A stretch of DNA of 64,000 bases, taken from assembly GCA_030247885.1 (NCBI GenBank), contig JAPDRO010000029.1:62001-126000 (forward strand). Reading direction: 5' to 3'. Made by a program: the position numbers and the translations under genes. The notes under the pieces are model-generated. The model did not search any database. It had not been told where the DNA came from and saw only the letters and a program-made list of their open reading frames with translations. This stretch comes from Taxawa tesnikishii (nom. ined.). Lineage: Eukaryota > Ascomycota > Dothideomycetes > Dothideales. Below, one piece after another: positions 13,380 to 24,000 of this stretch (its first letter is position 1; the number at the start of each line of letters is the position of its first letter).

Positions 13380-14331
13380 TTATAATTAGTATTCTTTATA
13401 TTATAGAGTTATTAAATTACGTTAAGGACTTAAAAATAGTAGTTAGTTACTAAAAACTATAACTATTAAACGTCTAGCTACTACTACTAGTTAAGAACTT
13501 CTAGTTTAAAGGCGTATATATAAGTACTTATATTATATTAGTATATTTTGCCTTAAAGATAATTAAGGGAAATACGGTAGCCTTAGTAGTACTTATATAC
13601 TCGATTATAGTTATTTACTTCTAATAGCTTATAACTACCTTTTAGCTAAATATCTTACGTATATTAACTAGAGCTCTTAATATTTAGCTTACTTTAATAG
13701 TAAAGTCGAACTCGTCTATATTATATATACGCTCTAAAGGATAGTTATATTTTATAAAAAGCTTTATTATTATATTAAACTACTTCTTTATAATATTATA
13801 ACTTATTATATTAAAGCGCGCGCTCTTAATTTAACGAGTCTAAATACTTACGATCTTAAGATAGTAAGTCTTAAAGTAGTTAAGCTACTTCTTACTAATT
13901 AGCTAAGGAAATAATAGTAGTTTCTTCGATAGTTATATATATATATATCGGATTTCCTTAGCTATTTATATAACTAATATAAGTAAAGTAGGAAAGCTAA
14001 TACGTATAAGATATATAATTTATTTAATTAACGTCTTCTTTTTCGCGTTCGAAAGGATTTAATTCGATTTATACGCTATAGTACGTAAAGGTCGTTTAAC
14101 TATATAATAGTATATAGTAGTAGGAAAGATATTAAATATATAAGTAGTATCTCGAACTAATTTATAGTCTTTATTTTTATAGGTAAAAATATACTTTTAA
14201 ATATTAGCTTTAGTATAAACTTACTTATCTAGTATAAAAGTACTTATTATTAGTAGTAGTAGGTTTAGAAGTTAAGAAGATAAGTTTTAATATCTCGCTT
14301 TTTACTTATTTTACTTCCTCGTAGTTTATAT
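13380..14331 (-). mobile_element. 5' part of a Fot1-like transposon, RIP-mutated, truncated
   Basis: On the minus strand this aligns with the 5' half of the element at 30,506 (its 30,506-31,460 part), including transposase N-terminal and central coding sequence. The outer end at 14,331 is a RIP-altered TIR: TACTTCCTCGTAGTTTATAT corresponds to CGCTTCCCCGCGGTTTACGT. TA follows at 14,332-14,333. The subterminal motif is the GCGAGAC type also carried by the MITE at 20,693-20,860. The inner end is cut where the 11,524-13,370 element begins. Confidence 0.75.
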
Positions 14332-14333
14332 TA

Positions 14334-15089
14334 TAAGTAATTCTTATAAAAGTTTACTTAGTTATATATACTTACTTATACTTCTTTTTAGCTATAAAGA
14401 ACCTTTATAAAGCTCTAAATTAGATAATTAAACTAATGTATATATATAGTAAATAAATAATATAAGATAAGTATTAAAAATATAATTTGTAAATAATATA
14501 AAGATAGTAAAGTAAATAGAATAAGTAACTTATTTAAAAAACTTAATATAAACTACTAGTAATAATAATATTAGTAGCTATTATACTTACTAAATATATT
14601 ATTAAGTACTAGGACCTTTAATTCTTATAGTATAAGTAATTTCCCTAGTAAATGTAATACTACTATATATACTATAAGTTAAGATTTTATAATATAATAA
14701 AGAAAAGTTAAATCTCCTTATATAAGGGAGAGTTATTATTAATAGAAGATATTAATAAAAGTTATTAATAGGAAAATGCCTTTTGTTATCTCCTTATCTC
14801 TTTATAATATATCTAACGGAGGCTAGTTATTATGTGTCGACCTACACTTTACTAGGAGTCTTTAGCTTTAGAAACTCTCGTTAGGCTTAGGCTCATGCCG
14901 CCTCTTGTTTTCAAGGAGATGGCCATATGTAGCGTGTTTATACACTCTCTAGCCTTTTATTACAGTGGCACCGGAGGTTCGATGGAAGGGGATATATTGT
15001 CGGTCATCAGGTCATAGGACTCCGGCCACCGACTGATTCCTCGAATCAATGGTTGGCTCTGCTTTGACGAGTAACGCCTCATGTGGACT
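14334..15089. other. AT-rich to GC-balanced transition, no gene seen
   Basis: RIP-degraded sequence continues to roughly 14,800, after which base composition becomes balanced. No coding frame or RNA gene was recognised. The last part is the 3' flank of the lectin-metallopeptidase gene. Confidence 0.6.
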
Positions 15090-16781
15090 TTACAACAAAG
15101 CAATGTAAGAGGCCCCCATGTTGTGGTAGGCAGACTCTTGTTCCCATGTCGAGATCTTCATGTCCACCGAGCGCTCGTTCCAGCTCAGAGCGTCGCACTT
15201 GAACCGGGCATTAATTCCACCCCGAACATTCACATGGTTGAAACCGCAAAATACTTCGCGCGGCCTGGCGATAAGGGGCGAGTAGTAGTTGAGCGTGGCG
15301 CGGTCCTCCATAGCCCAGGGGCCTGGGTGTTCCGGCGGTTCCCAGCGACCAGAGCGGATCGTAGGATCGTCTGCTTCGTGGGCAATCCAGTAGGCACCGA
15401 TGGTGTGGCAAAGAGTATCTGAAAGAGGGGCGAAGCCCTTCGGTTAGTTACGTCGGAGGATTTCGAATGGGCACCACGAGAAAGTGGGAGACTTACCGGC
15501 CCATGAGTGGAGGCACATGGTGAACCCAGTGTTGCTGACGTCCTTGGGAAATACCGAAATGCGGATCCAGTTCCCCTTCTCCACGCAAAATCGATAGATG
15601 AAGTTCAATACCTTTGGGGTGGACTTGAACGGTTGCTTAAAGTTGATCCGCTTCTCGAACCGCTCCCCTGTGCCTTGGTCCACCAGGCACCTCTGATATC
15701 CGCTGTTTCCACACTTCCCGTCTGGATGGTCCAGTCGGTGGCGTTCCAAAGAAGAAAGCTTGCCTTGAGTTCGAAAATGTGTACGGTGGCACTCCAGGCG
15801 CCCATGATGAAGGTGCGGACTTTAGGATCGCTAGTCGACCCAAAGTACGCGGATGCCTGGTAATCGCCGTTTGTCCCAAGATCAACATAGTTCAAAGCAC
15901 TTATGTTCCAGGTGTTAGACCACTTCGAATTGTGCTCTCTGTTGAGTTGCTTTTGTTCAGTCCATGTTTGTTTCCAGCCGGGCATGGCGCTGCACCATTG
16001 ATGAACTAGCTCAAACTCTCTTGGGGTGGGGTAAAGTTCGTTTAGAAGCTGAATCGCCTTGTTGTCGATGTTGCCCATGCGCTCTCGGAAAGAAACTGGC
16101 GAAGCAACCAACTCCGAGGGGCGGTCGTAGTGCATGACGGAGTTCCATGCGTCAAGCCTTGAATTGCCGCGGAGTTGAGTGATCTGAGATTTGTTTATTC
16201 CTGTCACGCTGCACACCCCGTCGAGAGCGGCATCCTTCCATTGAAAGGAGGTTCCGTTGGAGGCATGGGGCCTGCGATCCGTCAGTGAGGCTCCTGCAAG
16301 GCTGGTTGAGAACAGCCCCGGAATCCCACGCCCTGGTATCTTGAACTTACAGACCAAGCACATGGCCCCACACGTGTCGCGCCATTCTCTCCATCTCCCA
16401 ATGGGTCCACACAACCTCAGACTCGTCCGCCTTCCAAGCCCTCAGGCCGAGAACCACTGTAGGCTGCTGCTGGCTGGTTGGCACATTCTTGCCCAAAGCG
16501 CAAGCCGTGACACCACTTGCGGTCAGGCCAAATCTAACATCCGAGTCGCCTGTTTCAACCCATTGGACGGGGATCTCGCGACTCGGCTGGGAGCTGAGCC
16601 ATTCATCGAGGGTGGACCGGAGGATATCTCGTACAACGGTAGGAACATCATCCAGAAACCGGGCTCGGATGGTGTATCTGTACGGCCAGGGTGCCGGATC
16701 GTCGTTTCCAGTGGACTGGATACAGAAGAATTGAGGGCTTTGGACTCCACCCGACGCGGTGGTGATGCCCTTGACGACCAT
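15090..16781 (-). CDS. Metzincin-like protein with H-type lectin domains, active-site Glu missing
   Basis: Three exons are supported: 16781-16351, 16271-15497 and 15418-15090, with introns 16272-16350 (79 bp) and 15419-15496 (78 bp), both GT-AG. Splicing the first intron gives HVWGHVLGLPH, the HExxHxxGxxH zinc motif of metzincins with Val in place of the catalytic Glu. A Met-turn, SVMHYD, follows in exon 2. The C-terminal part has an H-type lectin signature (INFKQPF, PPKV-like STPKV, TGFTMCLHSWADT) and a second lectin repeat. All zinc-binding His remain, so it may be a non-catalytic binding protein. Exon 2 changes frame near a C run at 15665-15668; a 71-bp GC-AG intron nearby is an alternative but would delete lectin-like sequence. 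The start has a good context (CAAACAATGG). No signal peptide is visible. The gene is flanked by AT-rich RIP blocks. Confidence 0.65.
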
Positions 16782-16869
16782 TGTTTGTAGTGGGATGAGG
16801 ACTGGGATGGGATGAGGTCAGGAAAGTGGGCGAAAACACAGACCGAGTGACTTAGGGTCACCTCGATCC

Positions 16870-18050
16870 TATTAAACTAACATACCTCCTCGCTTATAGC
16901 GTAATTCAGGGTCTTTTGATTATGTAACATTTCTTAGAGTTATACCTCGACTCGTACACTTGGCTATAGAGGTTTTGTTTAAGACGAAAGAGCCTTCAAA
17001 CTATTTATTATTAATAAGATAATATATTCTTTATTAAAGATATTCTTAATAGTAATATATTTATTTTATATAAAACTTTATTATCCTTATAAACTTATAA
17101 GAATATAAGTATTATATATATTATTAGTAAAAGTATTAGTTATATTTAACTTAATTATACTTAGTTATATTTAAATAAACTATAGAGAGTATAAATTTAT
17201 AATAGAGACTTTATTTCTTTTAGTACTTAATAAATATAATATTATTTAAGTTTACTATAATTATTAAGACTTTATAATTAAACTCTAAAAATTGAAACTT
17301 AAATAGTAAATTTTTCTTTTAATATAAATAAATCCTATTTTTTTCTTACGTTACTAATGTAAGTATAATAATAAGCTTTAATATAATATAAATAGTATTT
17401 CTTACTATTTTTTATATTTTAATAATTATCTTAATATACCTTAAAGTAATAATATTTCTCTTAACTTAAGTATACTTTTTATTTTACTTTATAACTATAA
17501 TAAAAGAGAAGCTCTTATTAAATATTAACTAATTAATATAAGTATATAAACTTATAAGTAAAATAATAATAAAGTTACTATAAGTATTTTTTATTTTAAA
17601 TAAAATAATTCTTTCTTATATATTTATCTTAGATAAATCTAAGTTATATATTATAATATTTACTTTTAGTTCTTATAATTATATAGGGTTATACTAAATA
17701 TACTTTAATATATTATTTTAATTATATTAAGCTTATAACTAATAATTAGATTATTATATATAGCTTAAATATTACTAATCCTTTTTATAAGAAATAAAAG
17801 TATTTAAGAAATTAATAAGTAAGGTTTTAGTAGATTTATTAGTAGTAAAAGTACTTTAAAGTAAAGGTTTTAATAGATTTATAAGTAATAAAAGTACTTA
17901 AAGAACAAAAGTTTTAGTAGATTTATAACTAATGAAATATATAATTAGTATTACTTATATATACAGCCTAGATAAATAAAAAGCTACTAGGCTTCTTAAC
18001 TTGAATTATGAGGATTTTTAGCGTTGAAAGATTGCTTACAGACCTCTCAA
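16870..18050. repeat. AT-rich RIP-degraded block, no gene
   Basis: Extremely AT-rich sequence with no usable reading frame. From about 17,826 to 17,940 a degenerate unit of roughly 45 bp, built on TTTTARTAGATTTAT and TAAAAGTACTT, occurs about three times. No transposon termini were recognised. The GC-rich flank from 18,050 to 18,758 contains no convincing gene; it holds two copies of GCAACTGCGGGCC near 18,168-18,198. Confidence 0.75.
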
Positions 18051-18758
18051 GCGAGGAGGTGTGTTAATTTACGCGAAAGTGGGGTGCGCTCAATAGGTCC
18101 GACGGTCCGTCTCGGGCCTTATTTAGGTTTCAGATCGCTCTCGACCTAGCTGAAGGCCAGCCTGCAGGCTGCAACTGCGGGCCGCAACTGCGGGCCGCAA
18201 TGTTCTCGACGCCGACACGAGTCGTAGATAGCGCAGCGCATGTGTAAATAGTTCGATGCGTGGAGTTCTCTTTTCGACCCCGTTCGCGGGCCAGGCTCAG
18301 AGGAGGCGAGCTGAGTGCGGCGGGGAAGGTCTCGAAGCAGCCAAGTTCGTGCAAAGGGGGTTGCCCTGCGCCTGAACATGGGTCACTGCAGGGGCGGAGC
18401 GTCCTGTTTCTTGGCCCCGCCTTCGGGCACCTCTTCCCCACAACGGGATCCACAGCAGCAGGGGTTCCACAGGCGCTCGGGCGAAGACGTCCACTCTCAC
18501 CGAGGTCAGGACCACAATCATGGTTGGGAATATGTGAGGAATGAACTTGTGGCGATTGAGAGGGTTGTGTAGACTGTTGACTTTGCGCCTGAAATCCACC
18601 ACGCTCAACGCAGCCGCGAGTTGTTTCTTGTGCTATAGGAGCTGAAATGTGTCTGCTGGAATTCCAAATGACACCAAGACAAAACGGGAAGGAACGACCA
18701 CAAACCAAATTTTCCACGAGATTCCATGCAAGCAATCCAGACTGTGACACCACTCGTT

Positions 18759-20216
18759 TTAGGTGTCCTCCGCATTCTCTGCCTTCTTCTCCGTCGCCAG
18801 CAGGACTCTGAGACGGTCATAGGTCTCGAGCTGCTGCTTGTTCAGCTTTTTGACGCCAGTCAGCTCCATGAGCGCCAACTCTCCCTTCTGCCGTCGTTTC
18901 TCCAACTTAGTGGCCGACTCCCCACGCCCGTTCAGTTTCGCCGCTTCCTTCTCCTCGGGCGTCTCCCTGGCGCGCTTGTACAGGTTCACGGCGCCCTCGA
19001 TGATTTCCTTTGCAGGGATATCAATCAGATAGAATTCGTCGGTGATGCCGTGCACGATCAAGGCAAGGTCGCCAATGAAGAAGGCCACCTTGAACCCCAT
19101 GGCGACGTACTCGGGCCATCTGGGCTTCAGCGTCTCGGCCAAAGCGTTGGCGATGTTGATCTGAATCTCGGGATCGTTGACCATCAGCGTCTTTTTCATT
19201 CGCTTCTGCCTCTCGCCGGCGACAATGGCAAACTTTTCAAAAAGGCCCATGTCGACGGCTTCAAGTTCCGGATCGTCCTCGGCAAGTGCAACACCGTTGG
19301 GGCGGCCTCCCTTGCGGATAGCGTTGATTCGGCGTTGGAGGCGCGTCAACTGGTCGTCGCCTTCGTCGTCAAACGCGTCGGGAATCTCGCTGCCGGTGCT
19401 AGCATCATCCTTCTTGACGGGGTTTCTTTCCGGCTCGTCTCCGAGATCGACTTTCTGGACGTCGTCGTCCTCGTCCGGGTTGACTCCTAGCTTTTTCTTC
19501 AGTCCTCTTCGGAGACGCTCCTGGTCGGTCAGTCCACTCGGCTGCCCACTCGACGGCTGCTCGTCACCCGTCCCGTCATCATCCTCCTCGCTTCGATCGC
19601 CTCCTCCCCTGGGCTTGGGCTTGGGCTTGGGCTTGGACGGATTCTTCGGTTGTTCTCCTTGGCCCGACTGCTCATCCGTGCCATGCTGTCCGCCCGGCTT
19701 CTGCCCGGCCTGCGGCTCGCCACCTGCCTCCTCGCCGCTCACGGCAGATTCATCGTCGTCGGTCCTATTGCCTGCACCTGTTTCCTTGGGCTTGGGCTTA
19801 GGCTTGGGCTTCGGCTTCGGCTTGGGATCTGAAGCGGACGGGAGTCGAGGTTCCGCATCAGGTCTGTCATCAGGGCCACCAGACGGGTGGCCGCGTCCGG
19901 TAGGATGTTCCCCACGGCCGGCCTGGGCACCGGGACCGTCGTCATCGTCGCTATCACCACCAATAGGAATACCACCTGCGCTTGGGTTTCCTGGTCGCCG
20001 GACTCTGGGCTTAGGGCGTCGGACCAGTGTCGGATCCGGTCTGTCATCTGGCTGCGCAGTCGTCGGAGCTCCGTGTTGCGGTTTGCTGGGCCGATGCGTA
20101 GTAGGCTGGTGAGAGCCGCCAGTCTCGCGCTCAGAGTCAGATTCACGGCCGAGAGAGGGACCGCCGGGGGTCCTTTTTCTCGGCGGCTTCTTGGTCCCGG
20201 GCTTGGTGGGTATCAT
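18759..20216 (-). CDS. Pro/Lys-rich disordered protein of unknown function
   Basis: A single uninterrupted 485-codon frame begins at a GCCATGA-context start. Residues 1 to about 300 are low complexity: rich in Pro, Gly, Asp and Lys with alternating Lys-Pro tracts (around residues 130-145 and 195-203) and acidic clusters. The C-terminal 180 residues look folded and mixed, with a hydrophobic stretch (VAFFIGDLALIVHGI) and a Lys/Glu-rich helical end. I do not recognise a family. It is transcribed divergently from the giant LamG gene at 21,086, and the 870-bp space between carries two MITEs. The frame is intact, unlike several neighbours. Confidence 0.7.
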   Translation of the reverse strand: MIPTKPGTKKPPRKRTPGGPSLGRESDSERETGGSHQPTTHRPSKPQHGAPTTAQPDDRPDPTLVRRPKPRVRRPGNPSAGGIPIGGDSDDDDGPGAQAGRGEHPTGRGHPSGGPDDRPDAEPRLPSASDPKPKPKPKPKPKPKETGAGNRTDDDESAVSGEEAGGEPQAGQKPGGQHGTDEQSGQGEQPKNPSKPKPKPKPRGGGDRSEEDDDGTGDEQPSSGQPSGLTDQERLRRGLKKKLGVNPDEDDDVQKVDLGDEPERNPVKKDDASTGSEIPDAFDDEGDDQLTRLQRRINAIRKGGRPNGVALAEDDPELEAVDMGLFEKFAIVAGERQKRMKKTLMVNDPEIQINIANALAETLKPRWPEYVAMGFKVAFFIGDLALIVHGITDEFYLIDIPAKEIIEGAVNLYKRARETPEEKEAAKLNGRGESATKLEKRRQKGELALMELTGVKKLNKQQLETYDRLRVLLATEKKAENAEDT

Positions 20217-20467
20217 GGCGACAAATGGATGAGTGATAGATGGGGGAAAACTTGAGAGGCTAGAAGTTGGTTGAGGCGGCCGGGGGACAGATCACCATCG
20301 TTTTCGTCGGGTTTTTAAGAGTTTGGAAACGGGGACTTGAGAGTCTGGACCCCTGTTGTGAGGCCGCATCCCCTGCAGAGCGGCCGCTACGAAGACAGCT
20401 GAAAGCTCCAAAGGGGCCACCCGCAATCACTAGTGCCCCAGATGCCAGCTTCAGACTCCACTTGCAC

Positions 20468-20606
20468 TACTATGGTATCCAGCATAATTATTGTTAGCGT
20501 GGTTCCGTGGCAAGCCCCAGTGTTTCTTCAGTGTGTTGGTGTGATTGGTACGGGCAGAAGTTGCCACGAACTGGCGCTAACAATAATTATGCTGGATACC
20601 ATAGTA
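20468..20606. mobile_element. MITE with 32-bp perfect terminal inverted repeats
   Basis: The two ends are perfect inverted repeats of 32 bp beginning TACTATGGTATCCAGC, with imperfect pairing extending about 15 bp further inward (around CGTGGCAA). Total length is 139 bp with no coding capacity. The terminal TA on each side may be the target duplication of a Tc1/mariner-type element. Its TIR is unlike those of the other elements in the window, and no autonomous partner was seen. Confidence 0.85.
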
Positions 20607-20692
20607 CAGCTCGGCTTTCTCTTTCTTGCCTCGCTCGGGCCAGAAAATGGTGTACGACAAAGGGCCCCTAGGCCTCCAACAAGTCTTTCCTA

Positions 20693-20860
20693 ACGTAAAC
20701 CGCGGGGAAGCGAGACAAGATGGGGAAGCGAGACACTAAGCCTATCAGCGTAGATAGAAGCGCTATAGAACAGAGACTTTAGCTCGAAGGAAGGAAAATT
20801 ATGCCATATCAAGTTAGCTGTCTCGCTTCCCCATCTGTCTCGCTTCCCCGCGGTTTACCT
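20693..20860. mobile_element. MITE with Fot1-like TIRs
   Basis: 168 bp, flanked by TA on both sides (20,691-20,692 and 20,861-20,862). The ends match as inverted repeats for about 42 bp with one mismatch and one gap, starting ACGTAAACCGCGGGGAAGC on the left and AGGTAAACCGCGGGGAAGC on the right. Each end repeats the GGGGAAGCGAGAC motif about 20 bp inward. The same TIR and spaced motif, in RIP-mutated form, mark Fot1-like copies at 9,921 and 14,331, and a CCGAC variant marks the element at 30,506. It is therefore probably a non-autonomous derivative of that family. It shows no RIP damage. Confidence 0.9.
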
Positions 20861-21085
20861 TACCACTAGGCGCTCCATTGGAGATTCGCGAGGGATTTGG
20901 TGCACCCGTTTTTCTGTCCGGCCGGAGTTGTCTCTTGTGCTCGGCCCGGGATGCGTCAAGAAGGGGCCTCAAGAATTTCGCCCCTCGAATGTTAATTCCT
21001 ATGGCCGGCTACTGACCGAGATCACATCAACCCCAAGCCGTTCTTTGTCAACTCATCTTTGCACACTTCAACGTACACCAGCGCA

Positions 21086-24000
21086 ATGGCGGACTCATCT
21101 GGCCTGGGTGGCATTCGCGATCCTAACGAAAGAGCATTCACGGCACCACCAAAGACAAGATACCAGGCAACCCGGCTGGTTGTCCATGGTGGAGTCAGTG
21201 TCGCCATTGCCCTTCGACGGGACAATGAGACGGGCCGTTTAGCTTTCGACTATGTTGTGCTTGATCCGTCCGGATCGGACCAAGACGGCAACGCTGGCGA
21301 TGGAGATCAACCCAAAACCACAACTGCCAAGACAGAGCTTCTCGATTCCCAGGGATGGACGGATTCACCACTATCTCTCTCGTTCCCGAAGGAAGTTCGA
21401 GTAGCGGGCGAAGAAGCTGTACCGAACTTTCAGCTTCCACTCGTCGACAAAAGTGAGCAGAAGGCAGCAGCGGGGACCCCGGAGTCGCAGCTTCACCCTT
21501 GGTTTTCATCCACGCTGTGTCTCACCGAAGATGTTCCCAATTTTGAGGTCTTATCTGATGGTGGGTTGCAAATATCACATTGGAAGCCTAAGTCAATGGC
21601 AGCATCGCTGACACCAAGTCCAGGAAAGTACGTTTATCTATTCCGGCAGGCCATCAACAGCAAGACAGCCTCTGCAAACAGGCACCTAAGCGCTACCGAC
21701 ATCGGCCTCTATGTCGATGGCAACATTCTGTGCGATCGGTTCATCCTCTCAGGGGCATCCTCATCAGCCCGCTCGAGGTTCGGTATCGGCGCAGTGGCCA
21801 AAAGACGCTTGCCTTGAACACCCAGGATACCCTCGGCATGCGTGACATTAACGATGCCCTCTTTTGTGAGCCTACGTTCTCGATCAGGTTCGTCTCGGGT
21901 TTGCAGCCCGGCAACTTTGCCGTCCTCCGGACCCCGACCATGACAAACGACGAAGTCCGTTGGGTGTTCCTGGCCGTCCTAGCACAAAACAAACAGCTTG
22001 TGTGCTACACATGCGGTGTATCCTCAGACGGGCTGTTTGACGTGCTGGGCCGAGTGTACTACTCGTGCGAGCAGGATCACAAGCGCGTTTTCTCTACCTC
22101 CGCGGGCCGATGCACCGCCCTCACCGACGATGGCTCTTGGTGCCGGAGACTGATGACGCCTGTTGTCTCCTCGAGCCCGCTCTCGGAACGCGCGATACAG
22201 CTTGGAATGGAAGACGTTGACCCAGTTCTGAAGCTTTCTAGCCCGATAGATCTCACTTCATCAGTGTTCAAGAGCGGCTGTACGATGGAGGCATGGGTGC
22301 TGCCGGCTGCCAACACCTACGAACCGGGAGAAACATGCACTATATTCGGCATGAAACCAGGGTCGGGACCGTCCGTCGTCCTCGACCACAAGTTCTGCTT
22401 GGGCTTGACAGATCCGTCTAAGCCGGGCGAGATCCTGTTCCGCAACGATCGACCCTTATCGGCAGACGTGTGGCACCATATCGCCGTGACGATCAGCAAT
22501 ACGACTGTGCAAACGGTTACGCTAGTCGTCGATGGCGAGGCTTCGAAGCCCTTTACTTTCACGTCTTCCACAAGTTTCATGCTTCAGCGCCTTGGATCGC
22601 GTGAGGACTCCGAAGGCGGGGGCTTCTGTGGATCAATCGACGAAGTCCGCATCTGGAAACACACCCTACATCCAGGAACACTTGCGGCAAGCAAAGGCAT
22701 CCGAGCCACAGGACTGGAGGCCCTCCTCGCCGCTTGTTGGCACTTTGACGAAGGCGAAGGTCGTGTCACATTCGATGCCACCGATAATGGCAATCACGTC
22801 AACGTTGAGCTCAAGAATCCGAACCCAACCGACGGTTGGACCGTTTCGAGGCACCTGTCCGTCGTGGTGGTGGTCTCACTCAACAGATCCTCCGGATGCA
22901 ACAGGGGGTCGCAATTACAGGCGGCATCACAGCCTCGACGTACTACGAACAGTCGACAGTTACAATTTCATCGAAAGACTCCAACGCTCCGCAGGGCGGT
23001 AAGGCCAAGGCTGAAGAGAAGCCCCTGAAGCGGTGTGCGAGGGTTTTATTGTGCGCCGTGGCTTCAAAGGAGGGCACGCAGGGAAACCGGCTTCTTGTCC
23101 TCGACTTCGGCCTGCTTTCGGATGGCACGCTGAGCGACACGCCGGGTGTGCTGCCGATCCCATCGCTGAAGCTGACTGTGCCGTCCAGTGGCCTTCCGAA
23201 ATCGTTCGCGTCCCTCCTGTTCATTGACCCCCAAGGCATTGAACTGTTTGGAGGTTTCCTGGACTTCGATGGGGCCAAGTGCGGGAAGGAAGCCCCTTTC
23301 GTCTGGGAAGCCGCCAGCGGAACAGTGACGATATACTTTCGCGGGTCCGAAGGGACGCTCAATTCGTTGCCGTATAACATCAGCCGCGCAATTGCCGTGG
23401 ACTATTCGGCGACTCTGAGCAGCCATGAAAAGATCTTGGCCGTAGCAAAGCTGAGGACAAGCAAGCAGATCACCCTTCGCACGCAGAAGTGCGCATGGGT
23501 CGAGCCCGATGTAGCGGTCGATCTGACCGTCACGGCGATGATGCAAGACAACACCACGCTGACAGAAACCTGGAAGGGTAAGTTGGTCTTCTTTGGTGTG
23601 AATGAAGGTGAGACTAGCCGCTGACCATTGCGACAAACATACAGGCGTGCCAAGCGACCTTGGCACATTCATCAGCATCATCAACGGCTCCTATGTTGCG
23701 GATTGGATACCTGATGGAAGCTTGGTATCTTGCGAGCGGTTTGTACGTCCCCTTTATGAGCAGCAACTGCAAGAACCGAACTTCTAACATGGAGTTCTAG
23801 GAGGATCCCCAAGATTCGCAAGCTGCGAATAGTCTGCGGTACCGCGTCAAGCTTAAAAAGCCCTTGGTAAAGACGTTGATTCCCGGCACTTGCTTGTCCA
23901 TTGACGGAGCCCGTGTGCAAACGGTCGAAGTGGCCGCGGCCGGGACAAACTCGTTTCTTGTCACTCAGCCCTACCGTGCTAGCATGGACTCGACTGCGTA

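Larger units (their letters stand above)
20217..21085. promoter_or_regulatory. Divergent promoter region carrying two MITEs
   Basis: The only space between the divergent starts at 20,216 (minus) and 21,086 (plus). Two short inverted-repeat elements occupy 20,468-20,606 and 20,693-20,860, so over a third of the region is transposon-derived. No TATA box or defined operator was identified. That it drives both genes is inferred from orientation. Confidence 0.5.

Noticed and set aside
1-14900. A centromere or rDNA spacer explanation for the AT-rich block
   Set aside because: Identifiable transposon copies with transition-biased differences explain the right part; nothing specific to centromeres or rDNA was seen.
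15637-15740. A 71-bp GC-AG intron in the lectin-metzincin that would restore frame
   Set aside because: It would delete a segment (WTIQTGSVETADIRG) that itself looks like the start of an H-type lectin domain. A missing base at the adjacent run fits better, so it is kept only as an alternative.
19177-20112. A 311-codon plus-strand frame overlapping the Pro/Lys-rich gene
   Set aside because: It is the complement of the low-complexity minus-strand gene: Ser/Leu/Gly-rich with no motif, and it follows directly from the GC-rich repeats.
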